64,000 nucleotides of DNA, from positions 434,001 through 498,000 of the forward strand of contig NZ_CP085305.1 in assembly GCF_020700235.1 (NCBI RefSeq), written 5' to 3'. Below, one piece after another: positions 44,893 through 54,327 of this stretch; position 1 is the stretch's first letter, and each line of letters opens with the position of its first letter. Under the pieces are notes generated by a model. That model was given only the letters and a program-made list of their open reading frames with translations, was not told where the DNA came from and did no database searches. Source of the stretch: Haladaptatus pallidirubidus. GTDB lineage: Archaea; Halobacteriota; Halobacteria; Halobacteriales; Haladaptataceae. The position numbers and the translations under genes are program-made.

Positions 44893-45669
44893 CTACCGAT
44901 AAAATGTCCTTTCATCCAATTCATTTTCAAATTCAACCGCCTTCTTGGCGATCATTTGTGGGATGTATTGTTTGAAATCCTCCTCGGGCATTCGGTAGAT
45001 TGGTGCAAGAACCGAAATTGCCCCCAGAATAGACCCGTCAGGGGCGTCGACTCGTTTTGCAACTGCCCGCAGTCCTTCAGCAAACTCTTCATCTGACCGT
45101 GCATAACCGCGCTCTCGAATTTCCTCTATTTCATCGAGCAGTTTGGTTTCTGAAGTGATTGTATTATCTGTGTGTTTATCCATCCTCCATTTCGAAATTA
45201 TCTGTTTAATCTGTTCGGTTGAGAACCCAGCAAGGATCATCTTACCAGCAGCAGTCGCATGAAGAGGGTAATACGTTCCCAAATGCTGATCTGCGCTGTA
45301 CTTACTCCGTTTGTGATACGCCGCAGCTACCACTATCCCTTTTCCATCATTCTCAACTACGAACTCGATGTCCTCTTCTAACTCCTCTGATAGTTCCTCT
45401 ACCACTCTCTTAGCAATCTCGAAGTACGATCGCGTATCGGCTATATAATTCCCTTTATTATAAAATTTGAGTCCCAAATCATATCGCTCTCCCTTCTTTT
45501 CCAAATAACCGTATTGTGCAAGCGTGCGGAGGTGTTTGTGAATGGTACTTTTGGCAAAGTCAGTTCGATCCGTAATCTGGGATAATGTTGCGCCTCGGGC
45601 TTCTTGAATAACCTCGACAATTTCTAAGGATCGCTCGGTCGTTGTAACACGATTTGGGTTTCCGGTCAT
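44893..45669 (-). CDS. IclR-family transcriptional regulator
   Basis: From the ATG at 45669 (MTGNPNRVTTTERSLEIVEV) the protein has 258 residues; four extra codons upstream are unlikely to be used. A winged helix, ATLSQITDRTDFAKSTIHKHL, is followed by the effector domain with YYPLHATAAGKMILAGFSTEQ and RGYARSDEEFAEGLRAVAKRV. It lies divergent from a sodium/solute symporter gene and upstream of the flavoprotein genes on the same strand, so those are its most likely targets. A TGGTG-N7-CACCA palindrome in the divergent region is a candidate operator. Confidence 0.92.
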   Translation of the reverse strand: MTGNPNRVTTTERSLEIVEVIQEARGATLSQITDRTDFAKSTIHKHLRTLAQYGYLEKKGERYDLGLKFYNKGNYIADTRSYFEIAKRVVEELSEELEEDIEFVVENDGKGIVVAAAYHKRSKYSADQHLGTYYPLHATAAGKMILAGFSTEQIKQIISKWRMDKHTDNTITSETKLLDEIEEIRERGYARSDEEFAEGLRAVAKRVDAPDGSILGAISVLAPIYRMPEEDFKQYIPQMIAKKAVEFENELDERTFYR

Positions 45670-45764
45670 ACTAGTATACATCTCCGACTAGCATATAAAA
45701 GTTCGATTTACATGGAGACATTCGAAGTCGCACAAACGTATATTCTTTTGTAACTCTGGAAAAT

Positions 45765-45781
45765 TGGTGGAGCTCTCACCA
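45765..45781. promoter_or_regulatory. Candidate operator TGGTG-N7-CACCA
   Basis: A palindrome with 5-base arms and 7-base spacer lies between the third IclR gene and the divergent symporter gene. Its spacing matches the other candidate IclR sites in the window, but its arms differ. It is a single copy only, so support is modest. Confidence 0.35.
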
Positions 45782-46044
45782 GCATGTCGGCCTAATTCTA
45801 TCACTAGAAAATGTTCCAGACCGTATCAGACTGCCCTCATCCACAGTACTCTGAGCGGCAACTCCTGTTTCGCACGGAGGTCGATACTACCCGGTAACTA
45901 GATTGTTGACCATCCAGATGGAGACTTCAACTCTCAAACCACGCTATAATTATATGTCTTCTTTAATATATGTCTACTTATTTAAAACACTCTATTATTG
46001 AGGTACCAATACCTTTATTACCTGCTACTAAATCACATGGTACC

Positions 46045-47679
46045 ATGCCACTCAATGGCTGGCTCAATTGGTTTAGCATAGGCATTCTTGTATCGCTTCT
46101 CCTGTACACAATTGTAGGAAATTATGCAGGAAGACTCGTAAATGATGTTGAAGATTACTACGTTGCTGGGCGAAATGCACCGACTCTCTTAATCGTTGGT
46201 ACACTTGTTGCATCCTTCCTTAGCACAGTTTCATTTCTTGGCGAGGTCGGATATAGCTATAATGGCTATCCAGTATTGCTATTAATATTAGTAGCAATTA
46301 ACATATCGGGATACGTGATCGGTGCATATTTTTTCGGGCGCTATATTTACCAACTCAAACCACTTACTATCCCTGAATACTTTGGCCGTCGGTTTGATTC
46401 GAACAACGTGCGAATCGCTGCTGCACTTACATTAATTCTCGGACTTGGAGTGTATCTGGTCGCGGTGTCCCAAGGAATCTCGCTGTTAATAGCCGATATT
46501 ACTGGATTTAGCTATCTCACTAGTCTGTTACTTATTATGGTTGTCTACGTTGCCTTCACATTTTACTCAGGATCCCAGGGTGTAATAATTACAGACACGA
46601 TGATGTTCCTTCTATTTACTTTTGCGGCGATCCTAGCGGCTCCATTTATCCTCAACGCTGCTGGAGGATGGCCGGAAGCAGTTCATCAGCTTTCGAGCTA
46701 CTCACTTCGCCCCGGTATCCTAAGCTGGCACGGGAACGTGACGGGTGCAGATGCATATTATAGCAGTAAGTGGGATGCACTCGCTTACGCTGTTAGTTTT
46801 GGCCTTATCTGGATGATCGTGGTTGCTGTAAGTCCCTGGCAAACAAGTCGCTATATCATGGCGAAAAATGAACAGACAATCCTCCGATCAGGCGTTGCAA
46901 CAATGGTCATTATCGGGGCTATTTATGCAATACTCCACCTGAGTGTGTCGGCGATATCTCTTATAAATCCTGATATCAGTCCTGCCGAAACGGTATTTGT
47001 TTGGGCAGCGCAAAACATTCTTCCGACTTGGCTCGGAGTTATTGTGCTAAGTGGAATCGTCGCTGCTGGGATGTCGTCATGTTCAACGTTTCTCTCATTA
47101 GTTGGATTCAGTCTCTCTCACGACTTATTCGAAATTTCAGGAATTTCTATTTTGGAACGCTATGAGACCGATGAAGAGTATCTACGGCTCAGTAGATTCT
47201 TTATGCTCGCTTTCGCAGTGGTCGTATTTGCCGTAACATACTTCCAGCCACCCGCCGTACTCTGGATCGGATACTTTGCAGCGTCTATATTCGCTGCCGC
47301 TTGGGGCCCAATCGCCTTTGCTAGTGTGCACTGGAGTCGGACTTCGAAAACAGGGGCGTTGTGGGGGATTATACTCGGATTTGTTACTATTATATCTGCC
47401 AAAGTATTAGCTGAATACGGGTCACTTTCACTACCAACCTATCTTCCTCCCGAGATACTTGGATTCCTGGTGAGTCTCGTCGCAGTTATTGCTGGGAGTT
47501 ATATAAATGGGCCAACGCAGATTGAACGGGAGCGGCGAAAAGAAATGGTAAATAACGTTGGTACCGCCACCCCTCAACAAATCCGAACTACACTTAACTA
47601 TACCCGGATTGCAATCCTTTCAGGCGTACTACTATCGGGCGGATTATTGTTCTTTTATTATCTCCCATATACAGGATAA
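46045..47679 (+). CDS. Sodium:solute symporter (SSS family)
   Basis: From the ATG at 46045 (MPLNGWLNWFSIGILVSL) the carrier has 544 residues and about thirteen helices; an upstream ATG at 45970 adds 25 non-membrane residues. Family landmarks are VEDYYVAGRNAPTLLIVGTLVASFLSTVSFLG, LKPLTIPEYFGRRF and SGIVAAGMSSCSTFLSLVGFSLSHDL, which contains the conserved Ser-rich sodium site region. It probably imports an organic acid or sugar for the pathway controlled by the divergent IclR regulator. The substrate cannot be told from sequence. Confidence 0.9.
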   Translation: MPLNGWLNWFSIGILVSLLLYTIVGNYAGRLVNDVEDYYVAGRNAPTLLIVGTLVASFLSTVSFLGEVGYSYNGYPVLLLILVAINISGYVIGAYFFGRYIYQLKPLTIPEYFGRRFDSNNVRIAAALTLILGLGVYLVAVSQGISLLIADITGFSYLTSLLLIMVVYVAFTFYSGSQGVIITDTMMFLLFTFAAILAAPFILNAAGGWPEAVHQLSSYSLRPGILSWHGNVTGADAYYSSKWDALAYAVSFGLIWMIVVAVSPWQTSRYIMAKNEQTILRSGVATMVIIGAIYAILHLSVSAISLINPDISPAETVFVWAAQNILPTWLGVIVLSGIVAAGMSSCSTFLSLVGFSLSHDLFEISGISILERYETDEEYLRLSRFFMLAFAVVVFAVTYFQPPAVLWIGYFAASIFAAAWGPIAFASVHWSRTSKTGALWGIILGFVTIISAKVLAEYGSLSLPTYLPPEILGFLVSLVAVIAGSYINGPTQIERERRKEMVNNVGTATPQQIRTTLNYTRIAILSGVLLSGGLLFFYYLPYTG

Positions 47680-48184
47680 TATCATATTAAAATTATATAA
47701 AGATATTGACTAATTTTTCTTTTACTAATAAATCTATAGTATTTCCATCTTCGCTCGTCTCCCCTCCCCCCCCCCAATTTTAGCACACCAAGCTGATGAG
47801 GGATTACACCAATTGTTCATATCTGACACCAATATTTATATTTGAAAATATTATATCAAGAAGAGCAGATAAGCTGAAAACAAGTTTTCCTCCGCTACCA
47901 TAATCAGCCTTCCTCGAGCGGAACGACGATAATAAGTGCAACGGAAATAATATGAGATGGTGTATCTATCATTATTTCTGTCCGCTTTTTTCAGACGGAC
48001 ACACATGCATTCACACAGGCATCGTATAAAACAGCGACAGACGTTAGTTAGTATAATCTACTGACAATCGATGCTCGATTTTGGTATTCGATGGTGCCGT
48101 GTTCAAACAGAGTTGATTAAACGGATACAAAGCGCTTATGCGGGTAGAAGAACGAACCAGATTTAGACCTAAAGGCGACTAAGC
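47680..48184. other. Gene-free spacer with a C homopolymer
   Basis: No gene is seen. A run of ten C at 47766-47775 follows a pyrimidine-rich stretch. The rest is AT-rich. Confidence 0.5.
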
Positions 48185-48772
48185 ATGTACCGACACGGCC
48201 ATCTCGGCATCACACTTCTCATCCTCGCGCCGATCTCCTATGCACTCGTCCAAAATGGTCAGCTTGCACTTGCTGGGTTGCTTGCGCTTGGCGTCCTCAT
48301 CATCGAACCGCTTCCTGATAATGACCATTGGATACCTGGTCTCTCACACCGTGGCGTGAGCCACTCGTTATTGACCAGTGGCATTATCGGACTCGTATGT
48401 GCCGGGTGTGGCTGGCTTCTTGGACGGTATCTTACTGTTCCTCTTGCACACTGGCTGCAGACGACCGTCCTTCCAGCGACCAATATTACGGCAGTCACAA
48501 TCGCGACTGAGCAACTTGCTGCACTCACTCCCGAAACACTTGCCGAACTTGGATTTGTCATCGGTGTTCTCGGTATCTGTGTCCATCTTGCCGGCGATAT
48601 CATTACGGTTAGTGGTATTCAGCCGTTCCTCCCGTTTTCTCGGCGGCGGATCTCACTTTCACGCCTTCGTGCTGCAAGCACACTCGCAAACACTGGCTTC
48701 TTGTTACTTGGCGTACTCGCGATGGGGACTGTTGTTTTCGCACTCTCTCCGTTCGCAGGAGCGTTCCCATAA
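48185..48772 (+). CDS. Membrane-bound metal-dependent hydrolase (YdjM/DUF457 family)
   Basis: This 195-residue protein has about four or five membrane helices and the family's histidine pattern: MYRHGHLG at the start, LPDNDHW (about 43-49), and SHRGVSHSLL (about 54-63), corresponding to HRGxTHS of YdjM-like proteins. Later comes HLAGDIIT. Bacterial YdjM is an inner-membrane protein under LexA control, and its reaction is not well known. It is a single gene ahead of the PadR and conjugation-like genes. Confidence 0.85.
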   Translation: MYRHGHLGITLLILAPISYALVQNGQLALAGLLALGVLIIEPLPDNDHWIPGLSHRGVSHSLLTSGIIGLVCAGCGWLLGRYLTVPLAHWLQTTVLPATNITAVTIATEQLAALTPETLAELGFVIGVLGICVHLAGDIITVSGIQPFLPFSRRRISLSRLRAASTLANTGFLLLGVLAMGTVVFALSPFAGAFP

Positions 48773-48859
48773 GAGAATCAAACTCGGATCACGTCCCATC
48801 GTAGCGGTGATGAGGCCGAGCGAGAGAACGACGACGAGCAGTTAGAGATGTTTTGATGG

Positions 48860-49228
48860 CTACTCTGGCATTACAATATCGTGTATGAATCGGTGATACT
48901 CTTCGACCGCCCAGTCACCCCGTCCAACGGTTGCATACGCATTCCGTCGCTTATCACTTGCTTTTGTCTGCTTCGAGATCAGCCCTTTCTCCACGAGTCG
49001 ATCGAGACCAGGATACAATCGGCCGTGATTGATCGGCTCAGGATAGATGTCTTCCAACGCCTCCTGCAGATCGACACCCTCGGCTGGTCCTAAGCGGTAG
49101 ATGAGACACAAGAGGTGTGCCTGAAAGGCGGTGAGATCGGTCGGGAGATTATAGGAAGCAAAATCAACAGAGGATTCGTCCTCGTGTGTGTCAGTAGAGT
49201 CGTCTTGATCAGATTCTGAGGTAGCCAT
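48860..49228 (-). CDS. PadR-family transcriptional regulator
   Basis: This 122-residue protein runs from the ATG at 49228. An acidic N-terminal tail is followed by a winged helix: LTAFQAHLLCLIYRLGPAEG, LQEALEDIYPEPINHGRLYP and LDRLVEKGLISKQTKASDKR. The sequence NHGRLYPGLDRLVEKGL is the PadR recognition helix and wing. It is encoded divergently from the pilin-like gene and following membrane proteins, and probably regulates them. Such a PadR gene beside conjugation-like modules is a plausible local switch (inference). Confidence 0.88.
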   Translation of the reverse strand: MATSESDQDDSTDTHEDESSVDFASYNLPTDLTAFQAHLLCLIYRLGPAEGVDLQEALEDIYPEPINHGRLYPGLDRLVEKGLISKQTKASDKRRNAYATVGRGDWAVEEYHRFIHDIVMPE

Positions 49229-49448
49229 ACCGGAGTGACTAATCTCCAGCACTTAAATCCTGTTATAATATATAGTAAATAATTAGTGCGAATCAAGCGG
49301 AAGAATTCGAGGTTCGTACCATCTTTGCAGGGAGAAGAAGAGCATCGGCCGCCGTGATTGGCCGCGAATTCCTTCGAAACAAGTCAGTATTGCTCCACAA
49401 CGCCGTCTAAAATTCAGAATATTATTCATAAAGGCTAAGATTTTTACT

Positions 49449-49814
49449 ATGGGAAAAAGAACGAAATTGTGTATGCGCCTCCCATTCCGACATCGAGTTA
49501 CGTATTTGGTTACCGTCCTGTTCACGCTCAGCATCAGTACTGGCATCGCCGCTGCTCAACAAAGCGAGATCAATAACTCGCTCAGCGAAATTGAACAGTT
49601 CGTTGCCACCACACTCGGCCAGCTTGGGGTTATCGTGTTCCTCGTTGGCGCAGCGCTGTGGTTCGTCTCCGGACGGAACGCGAGTCGCACACAGTGGGGC
49701 TGGCGCGCCCTCTGGGGCGGCGCTGGCATGATCGTTCTCTCGGTCAGCTATAATGTGTTCGTCACGCTCTTCGAAAACCTCGCTCCGGGGATGATCGTCC
49801 CACCGTTCTTCTAA
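49449..49814 (+). CDS. VirB2/TrbC-like pilin candidate
   Basis: This 121-residue protein (113 from the alternative ATG at 49473) has a signal-like helix, VTYLVTVLFTLSISTGIAAAQ, a short polar segment, and two closely spaced membrane helices (VIVFLVGAALWFVSG and WRALWGGAGMIVLSVSYNVF). Signal peptide plus two hydrophobic helices in about 110 residues is the layout of VirB2/TrbC conjugative pilins. It precedes a large surface protein and a VirB6-like protein on the same strand. The assignment rests on architecture and context, not on a diagnostic motif. Confidence 0.55.
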   Translation: MGKRTKLCMRLPFRHRVTYLVTVLFTLSISTGIAAAQQSEINNSLSEIEQFVATTLGQLGVIVFLVGAALWFVSGRNASRTQWGWRALWGGAGMIVLSVSYNVFVTLFENLAPGMIVPPFF

Positions 49815-49884
49815 CGACGGTGCGTCAGTTTCACCTCCTGTATATCATCGGCCGACCATCACCCTAGATACGCTTCCCCCACGA

Positions 49885-51717
49885 ATGCCACCACTCTCGG
49901 ACACACGTCTTCGGCCGCTCATTCTTGGACTCGTCGTCCTGCTTCTTCTACTCAGTTCGTTTGCAACTGGCGTCAGCACCAACCGATTCGCTACTGCCAC
50001 TGACGTCTTCGTCTCTGATGATCCAGATCCCAATATCGGTGCACTGCCGCCGTTCATTCAGCCAGACCTCCGTACGATTCTCCACTCTCCGAATATTTCG
50101 GCAGCAAATGCCAGTCGAGCTCGGGATTTTACATATTCAACGTCCCAGCCGTCCCACGAAGTCGGACCTCACAATCAGACACTTGCTGAGTACCGGGGCA
50201 CCAACCTTCAGAACCTTCCGCACAATCGCTCGACGAGCGCGTGGTTTCCTGATTCGAATCGCTCGAACGGCACTGTCGTCAAGAATACGCATGTGACGAT
50301 TCTTGGAACACAGAACGGGACCCAAACCCGTCTCCGTCGGGCGAACACATCGTCACAAAACCTCTTCTTGCTTCCCCGGAATGGGACTGTTCTCGCCTCG
50401 CTCGATTACTCGACGGCGATTCCAAATCAGACCTGTACGGTCACGAATGGTACCAAGACCTGCATCAATTACTCCATCACGAACCAGTCCATCAATCGGT
50501 CACTCAAAATTGGCTCGCAAACATGGACTACTGGAGAAACCTCACAGGAAGCCAGAGCATCGCGGCCACTCACATACACGGATGCACAGGCGACTGAACG
50601 CACGACAATGGTCGTGGAAGGGACGATCACAACGCAGCTGGCCATTCACAAGACCGTCTCAATCCGGACGAACTCGGGGTGGCAGCAAACGAATGTGACT
50701 TCAAATACCACTCTCCTTTCGCATACCGTCCGCGATGCAGCACCCGTCGTGATCACACCGAACCAGCAACTCAACGCAACACAAACACTTGTCACTGACA
50801 ACGGCGACCTCAAACGGATTATTCTCCGCCTCGACGGCCCCACGACATTCACCAATCGTCGACACTGGAGTTATGCGTCGTTCAAATCAGGGCAGATGCG
50901 CCTCCAAAACGTATGGGGCGTCTACTCCCAGCATCGGTACCGGAATGCAACGATCGGCACTCAGCACCCGAACATGACGCTCTCATTCAATGCATCACAA
51001 CCGTTAGTTCCGCTCAACAGGTCGGTCAATCACTCCTCGCCACTCAGCACAACCTCACAGAGAACAGTCCCACCGCCAGACGTGCTCGAAAAACAATTGA
51101 TCGCCATTCGAAGCAAGCCAGCAATCGCTCGCACAGCCTCCCAGACAGCGTCGACGGCAACTGTTAGTCGCGTTCGTACTGTTCCGCTTGCTCCAAAGGC
51201 TGCACCGCTCAGTCCGACCGTCAACCTCTCATCGGTTCCACCACGGGCGTCCACTCGTGTGGTTATTACGAACGTCGATCAGCCACTCACCACGCTCTAC
51301 GACATTCATGGTGATGAGATTTCACTGAAAACAAGGACTGTCTCCGAACACCCGGTTTCGCTCACATTAACAAAGCAGGATAAGAGACACGTCCGGATTG
51401 AACTCACCGACGCACAGACAGGGAGCCCGATCGCAAACCAATCGGTCTATCTTCACGGGGCTGTCCAGGGACGTGTCACCACCAACAGTGACGGGATCGC
51501 TGTCGTCACGCGTGATGAGAGTGCTGTCGAGGCCACGTTTCGCGGCGTCGCCAACGATTCGCAGGGAATCTATTACGCCCCATCGCACAACCAGGTTCGA
51601 TTTGCGCCAACACCGTTCAACATCTATAGCGCACTGGTGGCACTGAGTAAAGGATTCGTGGCTGTCATCGCGTTTGTGCTATTCTATCTCCCATTTCACT
51701 ATCTCCGTCGACGATAA
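49885..51717 (+). CDS. Large membrane-anchored surface protein of conjugation-like module
   Basis: This 610-residue protein has an N-terminal signal or anchor helix (LRPLILGLVVLLLLLSSFAT, about 9-28), a long extracellular part rich in Asn and Thr with many N-x-S/T glycosylation sites, a late beta domain (HVRIELTDAQTGSPIANQSV) that looks like a carboxypeptidase-regulatory or Big-type fold, and a C-terminal helix (FVAVIAFVLFYLPFHYLRRR). I do not recognise a named family. Its place between the pilin-like and VirB6-like genes suggests a surface or adhesion component of the same apparatus (inference). Confidence 0.75.
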   Translation: MPPLSDTRLRPLILGLVVLLLLLSSFATGVSTNRFATATDVFVSDDPDPNIGALPPFIQPDLRTILHSPNISAANASRARDFTYSTSQPSHEVGPHNQTLAEYRGTNLQNLPHNRSTSAWFPDSNRSNGTVVKNTHVTILGTQNGTQTRLRRANTSSQNLFLLPRNGTVLASLDYSTAIPNQTCTVTNGTKTCINYSITNQSINRSLKIGSQTWTTGETSQEARASRPLTYTDAQATERTTMVVEGTITTQLAIHKTVSIRTNSGWQQTNVTSNTTLLSHTVRDAAPVVITPNQQLNATQTLVTDNGDLKRIILRLDGPTTFTNRRHWSYASFKSGQMRLQNVWGVYSQHRYRNATIGTQHPNMTLSFNASQPLVPLNRSVNHSSPLSTTSQRTVPPPDVLEKQLIAIRSKPAIARTASQTASTATVSRVRTVPLAPKAAPLSPTVNLSSVPPRASTRVVITNVDQPLTTLYDIHGDEISLKTRTVSEHPVSLTLTKQDKRHVRIELTDAQTGSPIANQSVYLHGAVQGRVTTNSDGIAVVTRDESAVEATFRGVANDSQGIYYAPSHNQVRFAPTPFNIYSALVALSKGFVAVIAFVLFYLPFHYLRRR

Positions 51718-51790
51718 TTCATAAAAGCTAAGAAAATATTTTTACGCGATGATACTGATATACAAGCAAACACCATCTTTTTGACACCCA

Positions 51791-53266
51791 ATGATCCCCA
51801 CCCTCCAATCACACGGCACAACCATCGTTCACAGTGTTCCCAAGCTCGTAGTCGACGCCAGCCATCTCCCCGCAGAGATGACGCCATTCGTTCTTGCAGC
51901 TGGATTCACCGGGTGGATCGCGGATCTGTTCACCTGGCTCATGACGAAACTCATGGGCTTTGTTGGACTGTTGATGTCGGGCGGCGTGTACACCTTCCTA
52001 GTGTTCGATAGCCCCTATACCGATCCGCAGTACCTCCAAGCGTTTGACCATCTTCTGGGTATCTTTCCCCAATTGCTTGTGGTCGTGGTGATGGCTGGGT
52101 TTGCCTCACAGCCATTTTCAAAGAAAGCGGACGTGGATAGTGTAATCCTGGTTTGGAAGGCACTCAAGGCGATTATCTTTGTTGCCGTGGGACGTCAGCT
52201 CATGCATTTCGGCCTGTTGCTCGTGAATGCCGTCATCGCCTACATCTACCCCGAGAGCTATGGCGCATTCGGAACCGAGATGCTCAAAACCGGGATGGAA
52301 GGCGCAGCTGCCTCAGCAGGTGTTGTTGCAGTCGGCATGGTGATTCTGAGTGTAACTTCGATTGCCGGAATTCTCCTCCTGTTTGCGATGCTGGTGATCC
52401 GGGAGTTCCTCTTCGTGGCGATGTTTGTGACGCTTCCCATCCTTGCGGTGATGCTCTATCTCGACTTCGGGCCATTCGAGGATTCAGCGAAAGCTGCGAA
52501 GATGTTCATCAACGCCACGCTCTCGCTCTTGTTTGCGGGTATCTTCATGGCTGCACTCATGTACGTCGGTGCAACTGCGATGGGTATCACTGGATCCGGT
52601 GCTGCCACGCAGGCAGCGGCCACCGCAGGATCAGATCCAGGGTCGTTTAATGAAGTTCTCGAGTCGTTCCTCTTCTGGTTGATCGGCTTGGTGGCGCCTG
52701 CGATCTATGGACTGAAAACAGCCATGTCGTCGGGCTTTATTCCTGGTCGAGTACGTAGTCGGCGGAAACGGACTTCTCGAAGTCGGTCGTCGGCATCAGC
52801 AGGTGGGTCACGAGAGTCGAGCCGTGCGAGTATCATGAAGCAGGCACGCTTTGGTGGAAGTAAAGTCCGGAGAGGAATGAATTCCGTTGATCAGCGGACT
52901 ACTGGTGGAAAAGTAGGTGAGAGAGTCAGCAATAGCGTAAATAGAGCCACTTCAGCTAGTAGTGGAATAAAAGATAGCTTTGGGTCAAAAGCTGAAGGAA
53001 CAATCATCGAAGACGCAAGTAGAGCCGGAAAAAGAGGAGCACGATACACGAAGAAAGGCGGTAAACGTGCAGCTAAAGACGCTCGCTCGGGAACGAATTT
53101 CACATTGCGAAATCTCGACCGGTCCCCTCTTGATTGGGCAGAAGCAGGTTTGGAACACTATCGTGAAAACCCAATCATTAATGAATCCCAGGATGGGGCT
53201 GGCTCAAAACAGCAGACATTAGGGGAATGGACCGACTCATCGACCAGCAACTCTCGATCAAGATGA
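51791..53266 (+). CDS. VirB6/TrbL-like polytopic membrane protein
   Basis: This 491-residue protein has about seven or eight membrane helices in the first 320 residues (for example FVLAAGFTGWIADLFTWL, GILLLFAMLVIREFLFVAMF and LSLLFAGIFMAALMYVGATA), then a long soluble C-terminal tail very rich in Arg, Ser and Lys. This form matches TrbL/VirB6 channel proteins of type IV secretion. It is preceded by a pilin-like gene and a surface protein. No VirB4/TraG ATPase is present nearby, so the apparatus is incomplete here. The AT content of the tail-coding part rises toward the 3' end. Confidence 0.65.
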   Translation: MIPTLQSHGTTIVHSVPKLVVDASHLPAEMTPFVLAAGFTGWIADLFTWLMTKLMGFVGLLMSGGVYTFLVFDSPYTDPQYLQAFDHLLGIFPQLLVVVVMAGFASQPFSKKADVDSVILVWKALKAIIFVAVGRQLMHFGLLLVNAVIAYIYPESYGAFGTEMLKTGMEGAAASAGVVAVGMVILSVTSIAGILLLFAMLVIREFLFVAMFVTLPILAVMLYLDFGPFEDSAKAAKMFINATLSLLFAGIFMAALMYVGATAMGITGSGAATQAAATAGSDPGSFNEVLESFLFWLIGLVAPAIYGLKTAMSSGFIPGRVRSRRKRTSRSRSSASAGGSRESSRASIMKQARFGGSKVRRGMNSVDQRTTGGKVGERVSNSVNRATSASSGIKDSFGSKAEGTIIEDASRAGKRGARYTKKGGKRAAKDARSGTNFTLRNLDRSPLDWAEAGLEHYRENPIINESQDGAGSKQQTLGEWTDSSTSNSRSR

Positions 53267-53318
53267 CATCTGTTAACAGAATATATTTGGGTAATCGAAG
53301 AGGATTATAATACGGACT

Positions 53319-54023
53319 ATGGACGATCAAGAAAACATCACGTCCACAAGAATTCAAGAGAATTCGGGCTACGGCTCCAAGAATTTGATTATAGTTGCAG
53401 TCACAACGATCGTAGCGTCACTGTGCTATCTATTTGTCCCGATAGGAATATTCCTAACCGGTAGGGAACTTTCGATATTTCTTGGTGGACTCATTTCGGC
53501 AATTCTAAGCTTATTGGCCATGTGGTTCTTGCCTCCCCTCATCACAGCTGTATTCTATGAAATTCTAAGGTATTTAGCTCGGATAGAAAAAGAGAGCATG
53601 TATCCAGGGTGGTTTTTAGGATCGATCATCGGGCTAATTCCACTTACTGGAGTTTGGTTTCTTCCTCTTTGGAACCACGTTTCTCCCGAATTTGCAGCTA
53701 TTTTACAACCGTTTCGAGTTGCACCGATGCCTGACAATTCGTGGCTAATGATTCTAAGTTGGCTAGCATGCATTCCAGCCCAGATAATGGGGCTTGCGCA
53801 CCTTGACCAAGGAAAGAGCTCAACAGATTCAGCGACGAGTCAGCAAAAACAACCAACACAGAAAAGACTCAATCAGCATGGCTCCGTACTGGTGTGCGTG
53901 TCGAGGATATCACCACCCCAACGGCGGGTGAGCAGGAATGACGACCACCCAGCGTGCGATCGTCCCTCGGCCGTTGAACCCACGCAACACCAACCTACTT
54001 ACCCACCAGCTCTCGGCAGGTGA
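53319..54023 (+). CDS. Membrane protein of conjugation-like module, unusual C-terminal tail
   Basis: This 234-residue protein has four hydrophobic helices in residues 20-165 (LIIVAVTTIVASLCYLFVPI, IFLGGLISAILSLLAMWFL, WFLGSIIGLIPLTGVWFLPL and WLMILSWLACIPAQIMGLAH). The last ~65 residues are a Pro-, Arg- and Gln-rich tail, and its final 86 bases overlap the next gene in another frame. The tail may therefore be read-through after loss of an earlier stop. No family is recognised. It follows the VirB6-like gene by 52 bases. Confidence 0.65.
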   Translation: MDDQENITSTRIQENSGYGSKNLIIVAVTTIVASLCYLFVPIGIFLTGRELSIFLGGLISAILSLLAMWFLPPLITAVFYEILRYLARIEKESMYPGWFLGSIIGLIPLTGVWFLPLWNHVSPEFAAILQPFRVAPMPDNSWLMILSWLACIPAQIMGLAHLDQGKSSTDSATSQQKQPTQKRLNQHGSVLVCVSRISPPQRRVSRNDDHPACDRPSAVEPTQHQPTYPPALGR

Positions 54024-54327
54024 TCGCGTTCGCATTACGACGACCAAACAACCCCGAACGATGCTCACAGTGAGCGAGACGCATCCATCGACCAGCCACA
54101 CACCACAGCTGGTCTTGACGACACCACCAACGGCTGCACAGCACGCGACCTACCAGTGTACGGCTCTCCAGTCCGATGCTCCAATGACTGTCATCGAGTA
54201 CACACACACCTCTAGTGACACGACTGCCCTCTGTATCGGATCGCTCACCACCATCGCCTACTTTCCTCGGCTTTCGGCACCAGCAGACGACACGGCAGCC
54301 AGAACGGAGGTGCGTGCCAATGAGTAA
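53938..54327 (+). CDS. Haloarchaeal hypothetical protein of conjugation-like module
   Basis: This 129-residue soluble protein is rich in Thr, with no signal or membrane helix and no motif I recognise. Its stop overlaps the start of the coiled-coil gene (ATGAGTAA), which supports it as a real, co-translated gene. Its first 86 bases overlap the tail of the preceding membrane protein. A role in regulation or mobilisation is only a guess. Confidence 0.6.
   Translation: MTTTQRAIVPRPLNPRNTNLLTHQLSAGDRVRITTTKQPRTMLTVSETHPSTSHTPQLVLTTPPTAAQHATYQCTALQSDAPMTVIEYTHTSSDTTALCIGSLTTIAYFPRLSAPADDTAARTEVRANE

Noticed and set aside
47766..47775. Run of ten C as a possible phase-variation tract
   Set aside because: It is not inside or close to a reading frame, so slippage would have no clear effect; it could also be a sequencing artefact.
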